A DNA stretch of 15,022 nucleotides from an uncultured bacterium (GTDB lineage Bacteria > Desulfobacterota > Desulfovibrionia > Desulfovibrionales > Desulfovibrionaceae): positions 1 through 15,022 of the forward strand of contig CAJMRA010000015.1 of assembly GCA_905215675.1 (NCBI GenBank), given 5' to 3'. A program made the translations under genes and the position numbers. The notes below the pieces were generated by a model, which saw nothing but the letters and a program-made list of their open reading frames with translations, had not been told where the DNA came from and made no database searches. Below, in pieces: positions 7,564 to 14,669 of this stretch (positions are counted from its first letter, which is position 1; each line of letters opens with the position of its first letter).

Positions 7564-7581
7564 CGCGCAATACCGCGCAAC
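7564..7581 (+). promoter_or_regulatory. Paired CGCGCAAY motif upstream of the second sigma-54 promoter
   Basis: CGCGCAAT (7564-7571) and CGCGCAAC (7574-7581) form a 10-base-period direct repeat ending 6 bases before the -24 element. The motif resembles the CGTGCAAT pair at the TauE promoter. A shared regulator site is inferred from the similarity and the shared placement. GC-rich DNA makes a chance match possible. Confidence 0.35.
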
Positions 7582-7587
7582 ATCCTT

Positions 7588-7602
7588 TGGCAAGCTTTTT
7601 GC
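7588..7602 (+). promoter_or_regulatory. Sigma-54 (-24/-12) promoter of the PEP-synthase-like gene
   Basis: TGGCAA (7588-7593), a 5-base spacer GCTTT and TTGC (7599-7602) match the RpoN consensus except for the sixth base of the -24 box. The GG and GC pairs are exactly 10 bases apart. The expected start is near 7614, leaving a leader of about 110 bases before the ATG at 7724. The leader contains small inverted repeats, for example around 7648-7663, of unknown importance. Confidence 0.75.
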
Positions 7603-7723
7603 CTCGGAAGCGGTATCGCCGCCGCGGCCCCGTTGAATCCGCGCCCGGAAGAACGCCTTCCGAACCGTTTCGCCGGTTTTCGCAACGGGACGCCGGAGGC
7701 CGCGGCAATCCGAGGAAGAAACC

Positions 7724-10297
7724 ATGAACGCTTTTACCAATCTGAAACGTCTGCTGGGGCTGATTCCGAAGACCAGCCGCGAAGAGGCCATGGCGGCCTT
7801 TACCCGGCGTTACGCCTCCTTCAAGGAACTGCTGCAATCCAACGCGGATCTGGCGGGCATCCTCGCCACGCTGGATGCCACCCAGCGCGGCGAACGTCCG
7901 CTTGATATCGTGCAGTTGCGCAAGGAGGCCCGGCGCGCCTGCTACCACTGCGCCCGCATGGCGGCCTGCCTCAACGATATCTCGAAACAGCGCTATACGG
8001 CCCTCACCACGGCGGTGGAGGCCGTCAGCGCCCGTATCGAAAACGAGCTGACAAAGCACAGTCGCGGCGACGTCAACGCCATGACCCTTTCCCTCTCCGA
8101 AGTGGACGCCAGCATGGCCTACAGCGTGGGCGGCAAAAACGCCAATCTGGGGGAACTGCGCAACATGCTCGACATGCCCGTGCCGGAGGGCTTCGCCATC
8201 ACCACCCGGGCCGCCTCTCTCATGCTGCTTCAGAACAACGGCGCGCTGTCCAGGCAGATTCACGATCGCCTCTATGCCGCCGACGTGGACGATCCCGCCA
8301 GCCTGCGCAACGCCGGGCACGACGTGGAAGCGCTCATCATGGACGCGCCGGTCCCCGACGACGTTGCCGGAGCCCTGTACAACGCCTGGGATCAGGCTTT
8401 CGGCAAGGGGGAGGACGTGCTGGTCGCCCTGCGTTCCAGCGCCCTGGCGGAAGACGGCGTGCAATCCTTTGCCGGACAGTACCGCAGTATCCTCGGCGTG
8501 ACGCGCGCGACGCTGCTCGACGCCTTCAGGCGCGTCCTGAGCAGTCTGTATTCGGCCCGGGCCGTCAGCTACCGCGCCGAAAACGGCTATCCGCTGGACG
8601 GCGGCGGCATGGCCATGTGCTGCCTGCGCATGGTCAATGCCCATGCCGCCGGCGTGGCCTTTTCGCGCCATCCCGTGGACCTGCGCTCCAACAATGTTCT
8701 TGTGCAGGGGCTCTGGGGGCTCGGCGAAATGGTGGTGGACGGCGCCGCGCCGCCGGATCAGTGGCAGGTTTCCCGCGCCAACAACCGGATCATGCAGGAA
8801 ACCATCGTCCGCAAGGTCAGCCGTATGGTCCTGCATGCCGACGCCGACGGCCGCGTGGAAACCATTGTGGAGGACGTGCCCGAGGAATGGCAGGACGTCC
8901 CCTGCCTGACGCCCGAACAGGCTCGCCGGATAGCGTCCATGGCGCTGGAACTGGAACGGCACTACCAGTATCCGCAGGATATCGAATGGGCCGTCGACGA
9001 GGAAGATCAGGTCATACTGCTGCAAACGCGTCCCATTCACATCAATGCCGCCACGGAAGAGTCGGCGGCTCCGGCGCTGGCGCACATGCGGCCGTTGATC
9101 AGCGGCGCGGAAGTGGCGGCCAGGGGCGTGGGCTGCGGCCCCGTCATGCTGCCCCAGCCCGGCGAGGACCTGACCCATTTCCCCGAGGGCGGCGTCCTTG
9201 TCCTGCCGCATTCCTCATCCGACGCGGTGGTCGTCATGCGCCGCGCCTCGGCCATCATTGCGGAAACGGGCAGCATGACGGGACACATGGCCTCCGTCTG
9301 CCGCGAATTCGGCGTGCCGACCCTGCTCAACATTCCCGGCGTCACCAGCCTGCTGGAGCCGGGGCAGATCGTGACGGTGGACGCCCTCGCCGGGCGCATC
9401 TTTGCCGGAGAAGTGCCCGAGCTGCTGGCCCTGCGTCTCGCGCCGCGCCCCATCAAGGCGGATACGCCCACCCTTGCCCTGCTGCGCCGGGTGGCTCCCC
9501 ACATCATGCCCCTGCATCTCGTCGATCCTCATGCCGCTGTTTTCGCCCCGGAAAACTGCACCTCGCTCCATGATATCATGCGCTTCGCCCATGAAAAGAG
9601 CTACAGCGAGATGTTCCTGCTGTCGGACATCATGAGCGAAGACAGCATGGGCGCGGCCAGTCATCTTGTCTGCCCCCTGCCGCTGGATCTCTATATCATC
9701 GATCTGGGCGGCGGCCTGCGCAATCCCGAAGCCCGCAGCGTCCTTCCCGAGGACGTTCTCAGCGAGCCCTTCCGCCATGTGCTCAACGGTATCCGTAACC
9801 CTGCCGTACAGGCGCGCGGCCCGCGTCCCGTCAACATGCGCGGCTTCATCTCCGTCATGGGCCGGAGCATGGCGGGGGGGCATCAGGAAGGCGGCCAGCG
9901 CTTCGGCGACCGCAGCTATGCCATTGTCTCCGACAAGTACCTCAACTTTTCGTCCCGCGTCGGCTACCATTACGCCATTCTCGACTCCTGGTGCGGGGAC
10001 ACCATCAGCAAGAACTATATCCGCTTCGAGTTCGCCGGGGGCGCAGCGGGCAGCGTGCAGCGGGAACGGCGCGTGCGCTGCATCGGTCTCATCCTTTCCG
10101 AACTGGGCTTCACCGTGGACGTGGTGGGCGACCGTATCCGCGCCCGCTATCAGAAATACCCGCGCCTCGAACTCTGCTCCCGTCTGGATCAGATCGGCAG
10201 ACTGCTCATCATGACCCGGCAGATGGATATGCTCATGGTCAATGAGGCCGCCGTGGCAGGCTATGCCGCCAAGTTCCTCAACGGCGAATATCATTAG
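7724..10297 (+). CDS. PEP/pyruvate-binding (PEP-synthase-like) dikinase with atypical C-terminus
   Basis: An 857-aa protein. Residues 1-120 form an N-terminal extension with Cys-rich CYHCARMAAC (73-82). Residues about 130-440 are a PPDK/PEP-synthase-type ATP-grasp domain: SVGGKNANLGEL (134-145), ALRSSALAEDG (235-245), and the closing DIEWA...LLQTRPI (419-438). Residues about 457-570 are the swivelling phosphohistidine domain, with GSMTGHMASVCREFGVP (516-532) placing the catalytic His at 521. The PEP/pyruvate TIM barrel that should follow is not recognisable. Instead about 270 residues (590-857) carry conserved-looking stretches such as RGFISVMGRSMAGG and SWCGDTISKNYI. So it probably moves phosphate from ATP via His521 to an unknown acceptor, not simply pyruvate. 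GAGGAAG precedes the ATG. It lies 195 bases after the activator gene and has its own sigma-54 promoter. Its TAG stop begins a palindromic repeat. Confidence 0.85.
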   Translation: MNAFTNLKRLLGLIPKTSREEAMAAFTRRYASFKELLQSNADLAGILATLDATQRGERPLDIVQLRKEARRACYHCARMAACLNDISKQRYTALTTAVEAVSARIENELTKHSRGDVNAMTLSLSEVDASMAYSVGGKNANLGELRNMLDMPVPEGFAITTRAASLMLLQNNGALSRQIHDRLYAADVDDPASLRNAGHDVEALIMDAPVPDDVAGALYNAWDQAFGKGEDVLVALRSSALAEDGVQSFAGQYRSILGVTRATLLDAFRRVLSSLYSARAVSYRAENGYPLDGGGMAMCCLRMVNAHAAGVAFSRHPVDLRSNNVLVQGLWGLGEMVVDGAAPPDQWQVSRANNRIMQETIVRKVSRMVLHADADGRVETIVEDVPEEWQDVPCLTPEQARRIASMALELERHYQYPQDIEWAVDEEDQVILLQTRPIHINAATEESAAPALAHMRPLISGAEVAARGVGCGPVMLPQPGEDLTHFPEGGVLVLPHSSSDAVVVMRRASAIIAETGSMTGHMASVCREFGVPTLLNIPGVTSLLEPGQIVTVDALAGRIFAGEVPELLALRLAPRPIKADTPTLALLRRVAPHIMPLHLVDPHAAVFAPENCTSLHDIMRFAHEKSYSEMFLLSDIMSEDSMGAASHLVCPLPLDLYIIDLGGGLRNPEARSVLPEDVLSEPFRHVLNGIRNPAVQARGPRPVNMRGFISVMGRSMAGGHQEGGQRFGDRSYAIVSDKYLNFSSRVGYHYAILDSWCGDTISKNYIRFEFAGGAAGSVQRERRVRCIGLILSELGFTVDVVGDRIRARYQKYPRLELCSRLDQIGRLLIMTRQMDMLMVNEAAVAGYAAKFLNGEYH

Positions 10298-10331
10298 AGC
10301 GTTTCACCTTTGAAAAAGGTGAAAGGCTTTA
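10295..10331 (+). repeat. Palindromic repeat copy R2 (type A) at the PEP-synthase-like stop
   Basis: Starts with the TAG stop codon (TAGAGCG). The stem TTTCACCTTT (10302-10311) pairs with AAAGGTGAAA (10315-10324) over a 3-base loop. The first 30 bases are identical to copy R1 at ftsH. After the stem comes GGCTTTAAAA, not a clear T-run. Confidence 0.8.
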
Positions 10332-10353
10332 AAATGTTCTCGAACGCGCATGA

Positions 10354-10389
10354 CAACGGCCCGTTTTCCCTTTGGAAAGCGGGCCGTTG
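10354..10389. terminator. Very stable hairpin between convergent genes
   Basis: CAACGGCCCG (10354-10363) pairs with CGGGCCGTTG (10380-10389). The helix continues inward for 6 more pairs (one G-U) to a CTTT loop, giving about 16 bp. It sits between the plus-strand PEP-synthase-like gene and the minus-strand yedF, so it may end transcription from both sides, although neither side has an adjacent T-run. Its inner part (GTTTTCCCTTT...GGAAAGCG) and the following CGGCACGCGCCG also match copy R3 near 13031, so it may be a diverged member of the same repeat family. Confidence 0.55.
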
Positions 10390-10478
10390 AAGGCTTCGGC
10401 ACGCGCCGTCATGCAGGCAAAGGGCGAAAGACGCCCGCGCGAACAAAGGCCCGTCCGTCTGCGGGCGCGTGCGGCGCG

Positions 10479-11063
10479 TCAGGGACGGATGACCTTTTCG
10501 GCAAGATCGAGGCTTGTCACGATGTCGAGCATATTGGAGGTCTCGCCCACCTCCTTGGCGTCGGCAAGGCCGTAATGTGCCAGGCAGGTACCGCAGACAA
10601 GGATGGAGACGCCGTTTTCCGCCAGTTTTTTCAGGGCGTCCAGCGCCGGGCCGGGGGTGGCGGACAGACGCACGCCGCCGTTCAGCAGTACGACGCGCCA
10701 CAGATTGCGCATTTCCGGCAGCGTGCCGAGGAAGGTTTCCATCAGGCGGTGTCCCAGGGCATCGTCGCCGCGGCCAAGCGTCGGCGTGGTGATCAGCACG
10801 AGGGTCCGGGCGCCGCTGCCGGGATCGTCGGCAACGGGAGCGTCCGCCGTTGCGGCTCCGCGTGTCGCCCGGATGTGGAAGATGCCGTCCTTTTCCTCGC
10901 AGGCGCAGGAGAAGCCGTTGTTGCCGAGATAACGCAGCACGTTTTCCCGCGCGGCGGCGTTGTCCACCTGTACGGCAAGGGCGTCGGCGCCGGAGCCGAC
11001 GGCTTCGCGACAGCGGATGACGGGTTGCGGGCAGGCAAGCCCGCGACAATCGATGTGTTGCAT
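10479..11063 (-). CDS. yedF: YedF-type sulfurtransferase-like protein
   Basis: A 194-aa two-domain protein. Residues 1-70 are a TusA/SirA-like domain: CRGLACPQP (6-14) contains the CPxP motif with Cys11, the persulfide-carrying position in TusA. Residues about 85-194 are a DsrE-like domain with CGTC (157-160) in the sequence VCGTCLAHYGL. This arrangement defines the family annotated as selenium-metabolism YedF. Known members are linked to selenium or sulfur transfer by gene context, and the exact reaction is not established. No selD, selA or selenocysteine tRNA is visible here. The ATG at 11063 lies 7 bases after GGAGG, which itself overlaps the end of pgpA (14-base gap), so the pair is co-transcribed. 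The GGAGG could pair with the following CCTCC in a short hairpin (GGAGGACCTCC) and reduce initiation; that is speculative. Confidence 0.88.
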   Translation of the reverse strand: MQHIDCRGLACPQPVIRCREAVGSGADALAVQVDNAAARENVLRYLGNNGFSCACEEKDGIFHIRATRGAATADAPVADDPGSGARTLVLITTPTLGRGDDALGHRLMETFLGTLPEMRNLWRVVLLNGGVRLSATPGPALDALKKLAENGVSILVCGTCLAHYGLADAKEVGETSNMLDIVTSLDLAEKVIRP

Positions 11064-11077
11064 GGGAGGTCCTCCGT

Positions 11078-11548
11078 TCAGACAATATGGAAAAGACGCA
11101 AGACGCTCACGCAGAGCAGGGCGGGGATCGCGGCCATGACGTCGTCGATCATGATGCCGTAGCCGCCGGGAAGCCAGTTTTCCGAGGCGTGAATGGGGCC
11201 GGGCTTCCAGATATCGAAAATGCGGAAGAACACAAAGGCCGCCAGCAGAAGCCGCCAGTCGCTTTCCTGAAAGGGAAGCAGCACCAGCCAGACGCCCAGC
11301 AGTTCGTCAATGACGACTTCTCCGGGATCGCTTTTGCCCAGCAGTCGCTCCGCCATGCCGGCGGCCAGCGCTCCGGTAATGAAGACGGCGAGCAGCACGG
11401 CCAGCCGTGCCGGGAGTGAAAGCGGCAGAAACAGCCAGTGGGCGGCCACGGCGGCCACGGCGCTTCCCGCGGTGCCGGGGCCTGCGGGGCACAGTCCGGC
11501 GCCGCCGACGCGGCTGTAACACAGAACGATTTTTTCCCAGGGGGTCAT
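11078..11548 (-). CDS. pgpA: Phosphatidylglycerophosphatase A
   Basis: A 156-aa inner-membrane lipid phosphatase. It removes phosphate from phosphatidylglycerophosphate to give phosphatidylglycerol, the last step of PG synthesis. Family motifs are all present: GPGTAGS near the N-terminus, DPGEVVIDELLG in the middle, FFRIFDIWKPGPI, and the C-terminal GGYGIMIDDVMA with its Asp pair. Several hydrophobic helices fit an integral membrane enzyme. The start at 11548 (MTPWEKIV) is chosen because GGAGG lies 4 bases upstream. A 15-codon N-terminal extension up to 11593 is only read-through of a palindromic repeat. The gene lies between the MFS transporter gene (57-base gap) and yedF (14-base gap), all on the minus strand, probably one operon. 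Confidence 0.92.
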   Translation of the reverse strand: MTPWEKIVLCYSRVGGAGLCPAGPGTAGSAVAAVAAHWLFLPLSLPARLAVLLAVFITGALAAGMAERLLGKSDPGEVVIDELLGVWLVLLPFQESDWRLLLAAFVFFRIFDIWKPGPIHASENWLPGGYGIMIDDVMAAIPALLCVSVLRLFHIV

Positions 11549-11567
11549 GCTTCCTCCAGTGGTCTGC

Positions 11568-11608
11568 ATGGTTTGAAACGCACGGCGTTTCAAAGTGGAA
11601 ATGCTCTA
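11568..11608 (-). repeat. Palindromic repeat copy R4 (type B) at the MFS stop
   Basis: On the minus strand it begins TAGAGCATTTCC, and the TAG is the stop codon of the MFS gene. The stem arms TTTGAAACGC (plus-strand 11572-11581) and GCGTTTCAAA (11585-11594) are perfect over 10 bp with a 3-base loop, followed by CCAT. It lies between two genes of an apparent operon, so it is a candidate for partial termination or mRNA processing between MFS and pgpA. Confidence 0.8.
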
Positions 11609-12856
11609 GGCGTCTCCGGTGCGCCGACGGCGTTCCTCCAGCGCCAGGCGCAGCCGATCCAGCAGCATGAAGCCGCCGCTCATGCTGACGATGAGCGCCG
11701 CCGTCACGAAGACGCCGCGGTAGTCGAGTCCCAGCTGGATGACGGCGCCGCCCACCAGCGGGCCGAGCATGCCGCTGGCATCAAACGTCAGCATCATGAC
11801 ATTGGAGTTGATGGAGCGGGTGGCGTCGGTGGAACGATCATAGATGGTCGAGGCCAGCAGCGGATAAAGAATGCCGAGGCAGATGCCGTACAGGGCGCAC
11901 AGGGGAATGAAGAGCCATGACGGCAGCCATGCCATGCCCGCCATGCTGACGGCCAGTCCCAGCGCGCACAGCGGCACCACCCGGTAGCGCGGCAGGGTGT
12001 CGAACATGTGGGAACCGAACAGGCGGATCAGGATCATGGTGACGGTGTAGGTCATGAAAAAGTGCTGCGCCTGTCCGCCCGTCAGGGTGCACAGTCCCTT
12101 CATGAACAGGATGGCCAGCCAGGTCATGATGCTGAACATCATGCAGGCCAGATAGATGCAGGCCAGCCCCGAATGGGTCACGGCATGGAGGACGGCCCTG
12201 CCGCTCATGCTTCCCGCGCCGGACGAAGGCAGTTCCGGGACGCGCAGGCGCGGCGCCAGGGGAATCAGCATGCACAGGGCCGGAATGCCGAGCAGCGACG
12301 TCCATGCAAAAAGATAGGGTTCGCCGCCCACCAGCGGCAGGAGGTGTTCGCCCACGGCGGGGATGATGGAATAGGGCAGCAGCAGCGTCAGGGAAAAGAG
12401 CGCGAAACCGCGGGCGCTCTGTCCCTTGGGGATGCAGGAGACCAGCACGGCCGTGACGCAGGTGGAATAGACGGAGAGCGCCACGCCCTGCAGGGCGCGC
12501 ATCCCGGCCACGATGCCGACAAAGTGCGGCCCGCCGGCAAGGAAGGGATAGGCCAGCATGATGCAGCTGGAGAGGATGATGGCGCAGCCCAGGGGCGCGA
12601 GCTTGCTGCGCCTGAGCAGGGTGAAGCTGGCCAGCGGGCGGCACAGCAGGACCATGACGAACATGCAGGACAGCAGAATGCCGCGCCAGCCCGCGGCGAC
12701 GCCGACGCCTTCCAGCCATTGCTCGAAGCAGTAATAGACGGCAATGTAGCTGTTGTTGCACAGGGACATGCAGAACAGCAGGATGAAGTCGCGGCTGAAG
12801 ATGGACTGGGATTCTCCGGGCATGGGATGCCGCCCCGAAGGACCGAAAATGGGCAT
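11606..12856 (-). CDS. Major facilitator superfamily transporter
   Basis: A 416-aa polytopic protein with about 12 hydrophobic helices in two halves, joined by a central loop around LRVPELPSSGAGSMSG. The first helix begins FSRDFILLFCMSLCNN. A short RRSK loop after the second or third helix fits the cytoplasmic motif of MFS proteins. The C-terminus is Glu/Arg rich (ALEERRRRTG). The overall look is of a proton-driven exporter (drug or metabolite), but no substrate-specific motif is recognisable. Start: the ATG at 12856 has GGGGGG about 9 bases upstream; the GTG at 12865 sits directly against that site and is less likely. It is the first gene of the MFS-pgpA-yedF unit, with a candidate promoter at 12929-12957. 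Its stop codon is the beginning of a palindromic repeat. Confidence 0.85.
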   Translation of the reverse strand: MPIFGPSGRHPMPGESQSIFSRDFILLFCMSLCNNSYIAVYYCFEQWLEGVGVAAGWRGILLSCMFVMVLLCRPLASFTLLRRSKLAPLGCAIILSSCIMLAYPFLAGGPHFVGIVAGMRALQGVALSVYSTCVTAVLVSCIPKGQSARGFALFSLTLLLPYSIIPAVGEHLLPLVGGEPYLFAWTSLLGIPALCMLIPLAPRLRVPELPSSGAGSMSGRAVLHAVTHSGLACIYLACMMFSIMTWLAILFMKGLCTLTGGQAQHFFMTYTVTMILIRLFGSHMFDTLPRYRVVPLCALGLAVSMAGMAWLPSWLFIPLCALYGICLGILYPLLASTIYDRSTDATRSINSNVMMLTFDASGMLGPLVGGAVIQLGLDYRGVFVTAALIVSMSGGFMLLDRLRLALEERRRRTGDA

Positions 12857-12928
12857 ATGCGCCACCCCCCTTGTTCTGCGGCGAGCATGCGCCGCAACGG
12901 CGCGCGTGGAGCGCTGACGTACGAGGTT

Positions 12929-12957
12929 ACACTATTTTTGAAACGGCGGAGCGTCAA
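12929..12957 (-). promoter_or_regulatory. Candidate sigma-70 promoter of the MFS-pgpA-yedF operon
   Basis: On the minus strand TTGACG (12957 to 12952), a 17-base spacer ending in an A-run, then TAGTGT (12934 to 12929). The -35 is good and the -10 weak (3 of 6). The predicted leader is about 65 bases. Confidence 0.4.
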
Positions 12958-13030
12958 GCCTTCCTTTGCGGGACGTCTTGTGAGAGACTGCGCTCGGGCA
13001 GGCGGGGGGAGCCGTTTCGTTCCCCCCTGG

Positions 13031-13080
13031 GCGTTTTCCCTTTGAAAAAAGGAAAGCGCGAGGCGGCGGCACGCGCCGCC
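13031..13080 (+). repeat. Palindromic repeat copy R3 (diverged type A)
   Basis: GCGTTTTCCCTTTGAA (from 13031) and AAGGAAAGCGC form an imperfect stem. The tail CGCGAGGCGGCGGCAC is identical to the tail of copy R1 on the minus strand at ftsH. It continues into GGCGGCG/CGCCGCC, which can form a second hairpin. This copy lacks the TAGAGC leader and does not sit at a stop codon. Confidence 0.6.
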
Positions 13081-13119
13081 CGGCCCGAAGCGGGCGGAAA
13101 ACCGCGTTTTTTCGCGAAG

Positions 13120-13170
13120 CGACAGGCCGTGTGGTTTGAAACGCAGCGCGTTTCAAACTGAAAATGCTCT
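13120..13170 (-). repeat. Palindromic repeat copy R5 (type B) upstream of galE
   Basis: On the minus strand it starts AGAGCATTTTCAG. The stem arms (plus-strand 13134-13144 and 13148-13158) are a perfect 11 bp with a 3-base loop. The tail ends ACGGCCTGTCG (13130 to 13120). It matches copy R6 at 44 of 51 positions by my count. One stem difference is compensatory: C-G here is T-A in R6. Confidence 0.8.
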
Positions 13171-13200
13171 TGTGAAAAATGCCTTTCAAAGGATGTGAAT

Positions 13201-14178
13201 ATGGGAGCGTCAAAAGTATTGATCATGGGGGGCGCAGGCTACATAGGCTCGCATGTCGTCCGGGAGCTGCTGGCCCATGATATCGACTGCGTGGTGGCGG
13301 ACAATCTTGTCTACGGGCACAGGGAAGCCCTGCCGGAAGACGTCCCCTTTTTCCGGGCGGACCTTCTGGACCCGTCCTCGCTGGCAGCCCTGTTCGGACA
13401 TTATGATTTTGACGCCGTCATGCACTTTGCGGCGTTCACCTATGTGGGAGAGAGCGTTCAGGACCCCCGCAAGTATTACCGCAACAACGTGGTCGGCACG
13501 CTCAATCTGCTGGACGCCATGGTGGAACATCACGTCCGCAAGATCGTGTTTTCCAGTACCTGCGCCATCTACGGCAATCCCTGCCGTCTGCCTCTGGACG
13601 AAACGCATCCGCAGGCGCCGATCAATCCCTACGGCTGGAGCAAGCTCATGATTGAGCAGGCGCTTGCCGATTACGGCAGGGCCTACGGCCTGCGTTATCT
13701 GGCGCTGCGCTATTTCAATGCGGCCGGCGCCGCATCCGACGGCAGCATCGGCGAAAGCCATAATCCCGAGACCCATCTGATTCCCCTGGTCATGCAGGCC
13801 ATCCGGGGGGAACGCCCCTGCATCCGTATTTTCGGCACGGATTACGACACGCCCGACGGTACCTGCCTGCGGGATTATATTCATGTGGAGGACCTGGCCT
13901 CGGCGCATCGTCTGGGGCTGGGCAGGCTGGACGAGTTCTGCGGTTTTCTCAATCTCGGAACCGGCCGTCCCCTGTCCGTCAGGGAGCTCATCGCCGCCGC
14001 GGAGCGTGTTTCGGGGCGGTCCTGTCCCGTGGAGATCGGCGAACGCCGCGCGGGCGATCCCGCGGCGCTGTACGCCGCGACGGGCAGGGCCCGCGAGGAA
14101 CTCGGCTGGACGCCGCGCCGCTCCCTTGACGATATCGTGTCCACCGCCTGGCAGTGGGAATGTTCCCGCCGCTTCTGA
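13201..14178 (+). CDS. galE: UDP-glucose 4-epimerase (GalE)
   Basis: A 325-aa short-chain dehydrogenase-fold epimerase that interconverts UDP-glucose and UDP-galactose with bound NAD, supplying sugar for lipopolysaccharide or other glycans. Visible motifs: Rossmann GGAGYIGS (10-17), HFAAFTYVGES (75-85), substrate-contacting SSTCAIYG (118-125), the catalytic YGWSK with Tyr144 and Lys148, RYFNAAGA (170-177) and DYIHVEDLA (225-233). The length is normal for bacterial GalE. Start: the ATG at 13201 is 7 bases after AAAGGA; the GTG at 13195 is too close to that site. It is followed after 101 bases by a small exported protein on the same strand. A related specificity, such as UDP-N-acetylglucosamine epimerase, cannot be excluded. 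Confidence 0.92.
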   Translation: MGASKVLIMGGAGYIGSHVVRELLAHDIDCVVADNLVYGHREALPEDVPFFRADLLDPSSLAALFGHYDFDAVMHFAAFTYVGESVQDPRKYYRNNVVGTLNLLDAMVEHHVRKIVFSSTCAIYGNPCRLPLDETHPQAPINPYGWSKLMIEQALADYGRAYGLRYLALRYFNAAGAASDGSIGESHNPETHLIPLVMQAIRGERPCIRIFGTDYDTPDGTCLRDYIHVEDLASAHRLGLGRLDEFCGFLNLGTGRPLSVRELIAAAERVSGRSCPVEIGERRAGDPAALYAATGRAREELGWTPRRSLDDIVSTAWQWECSRRF

Positions 14179-14279
14179 GGCGTGGCGAAATCCCTTTCGG
14201 ACGCTCTTCCGCCGTCCCGCGCCGGCAGGGCGTTTTTCTCCCGAGAGGGCGTTACCCATCAACCCTGGAGAAAGTGAGC

Positions 14280-14555
14280 ATGAAACGAGTCCTTTCGTCC
14301 CTTCTGCTGTGCGGGCTGCTGCTGGCCCCCTGCGTCGCAACGGATACTCCTGCCGCGGAACCGCAGGGCAAGCCTGCCGCCGCCGCGCCTGCCGCGCAGA
14401 AACAGGGAATCGGTTTTCGCGGTAATCCGGCCACCAAGGTCTACCACAATTCAGGCTGTCGGCATTTCAACAGCAAGGGGGCGAGCAAGGTTTTCTCCTC
14501 GCCGCAGGAAGCCGTCAAGGCCGGGTATCGTCCCTGCAAGGTGTGCAAGGGCTGA
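14280..14555 (+). CDS. Small exported Cys/His protein with an Ada-like metal-binding pattern
   Basis: A 91-aa predicted periplasmic protein. A hydrophobic signal (about 3-20) is followed by an Ala/Pro-rich linker (22-43). A compact C-terminal module (44-91) has YHNSGCRHF (Cys60, His62), a FSSPQEAVKAGYRPC stretch, and CKVC (Cys86 and Cys89). The spacing resembles the Ada-type zinc-binding module, seen as a stand-alone or nuclease-linked domain in secreted proteins, where the ligands bind one zinc. LAPC near the signal end is a poor lipobox because of the Pro, so a lipoprotein is less likely. The ATG at 14280 has GGAG 9 bases upstream; a frame extending to 14154 overlaps galE and is not needed. 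Probably co-transcribed with galE, although no functional link is apparent. Confidence 0.8.
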   Translation: MKRVLSSLLLCGLLLAPCVATDTPAAEPQGKPAAAAPAAQKQGIGFRGNPATKVYHNSGCRHFNSKGASKVFSSPQEAVKAGYRPCKVCKG

Positions 14556-14633
14556 TTCCTTCCCGCCAGTGACGGCATTGCCGACGATGCCGTATCCGTC
14601 CATGTCGTCCGTGCACTTTCGCTGCGGGAAGTC

Positions 14634-14663
14634 TTGACGGGGCAATCTTCCTGCGAGTATAGA
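14634..14663 (+). promoter_or_regulatory. Sigma-70-type promoter of a putative small RNA
   Basis: TTGACG (14634-14639, 5 of 6), an 18-base spacer, then TATAGA (14658-14663, 4 of 6). This is the best housekeeping promoter in the window. Transcription should begin near 14670. Confidence 0.6.
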
Positions 14664-14669
14664 GAGAGA

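Larger units (their letters stand above)
12857..13200. other. Intergenic region between divergent MFS and galE genes
   Basis: About 344 bases. On the minus strand it holds a candidate MFS promoter (12929-12957) and a leader with a small hairpin (GCGCCGCAACGGCGC at 12889-12903). It also contains a hairpin of GGGGGGA (13004-13010) with TCCCCCC (13021-13027), and repeat copies R3 (13031-13080) and R5 (13120-13170). No galE promoter with good boxes is evident in the short space after R5. No gene is visible; the frames here are shadows of repeats. Confidence 0.6.

Noticed and set aside
5165..9211. 1348-codon open frame on the minus strand across the activator and dikinase-like genes
   Set aside because: It crosses two genes with unmistakable protein motifs plus the intergenic promoter. 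The translation is low-complexity His/Gly/Arg-rich, typical of antisense frames in GC-rich DNA.
11549..11593. 15-codon N-terminal extension of PgpA
   Set aside because: It is encoded by repeat R4 and does not resemble PgpA N-termini. The ATG at 11548 has GGAGG just upstream.
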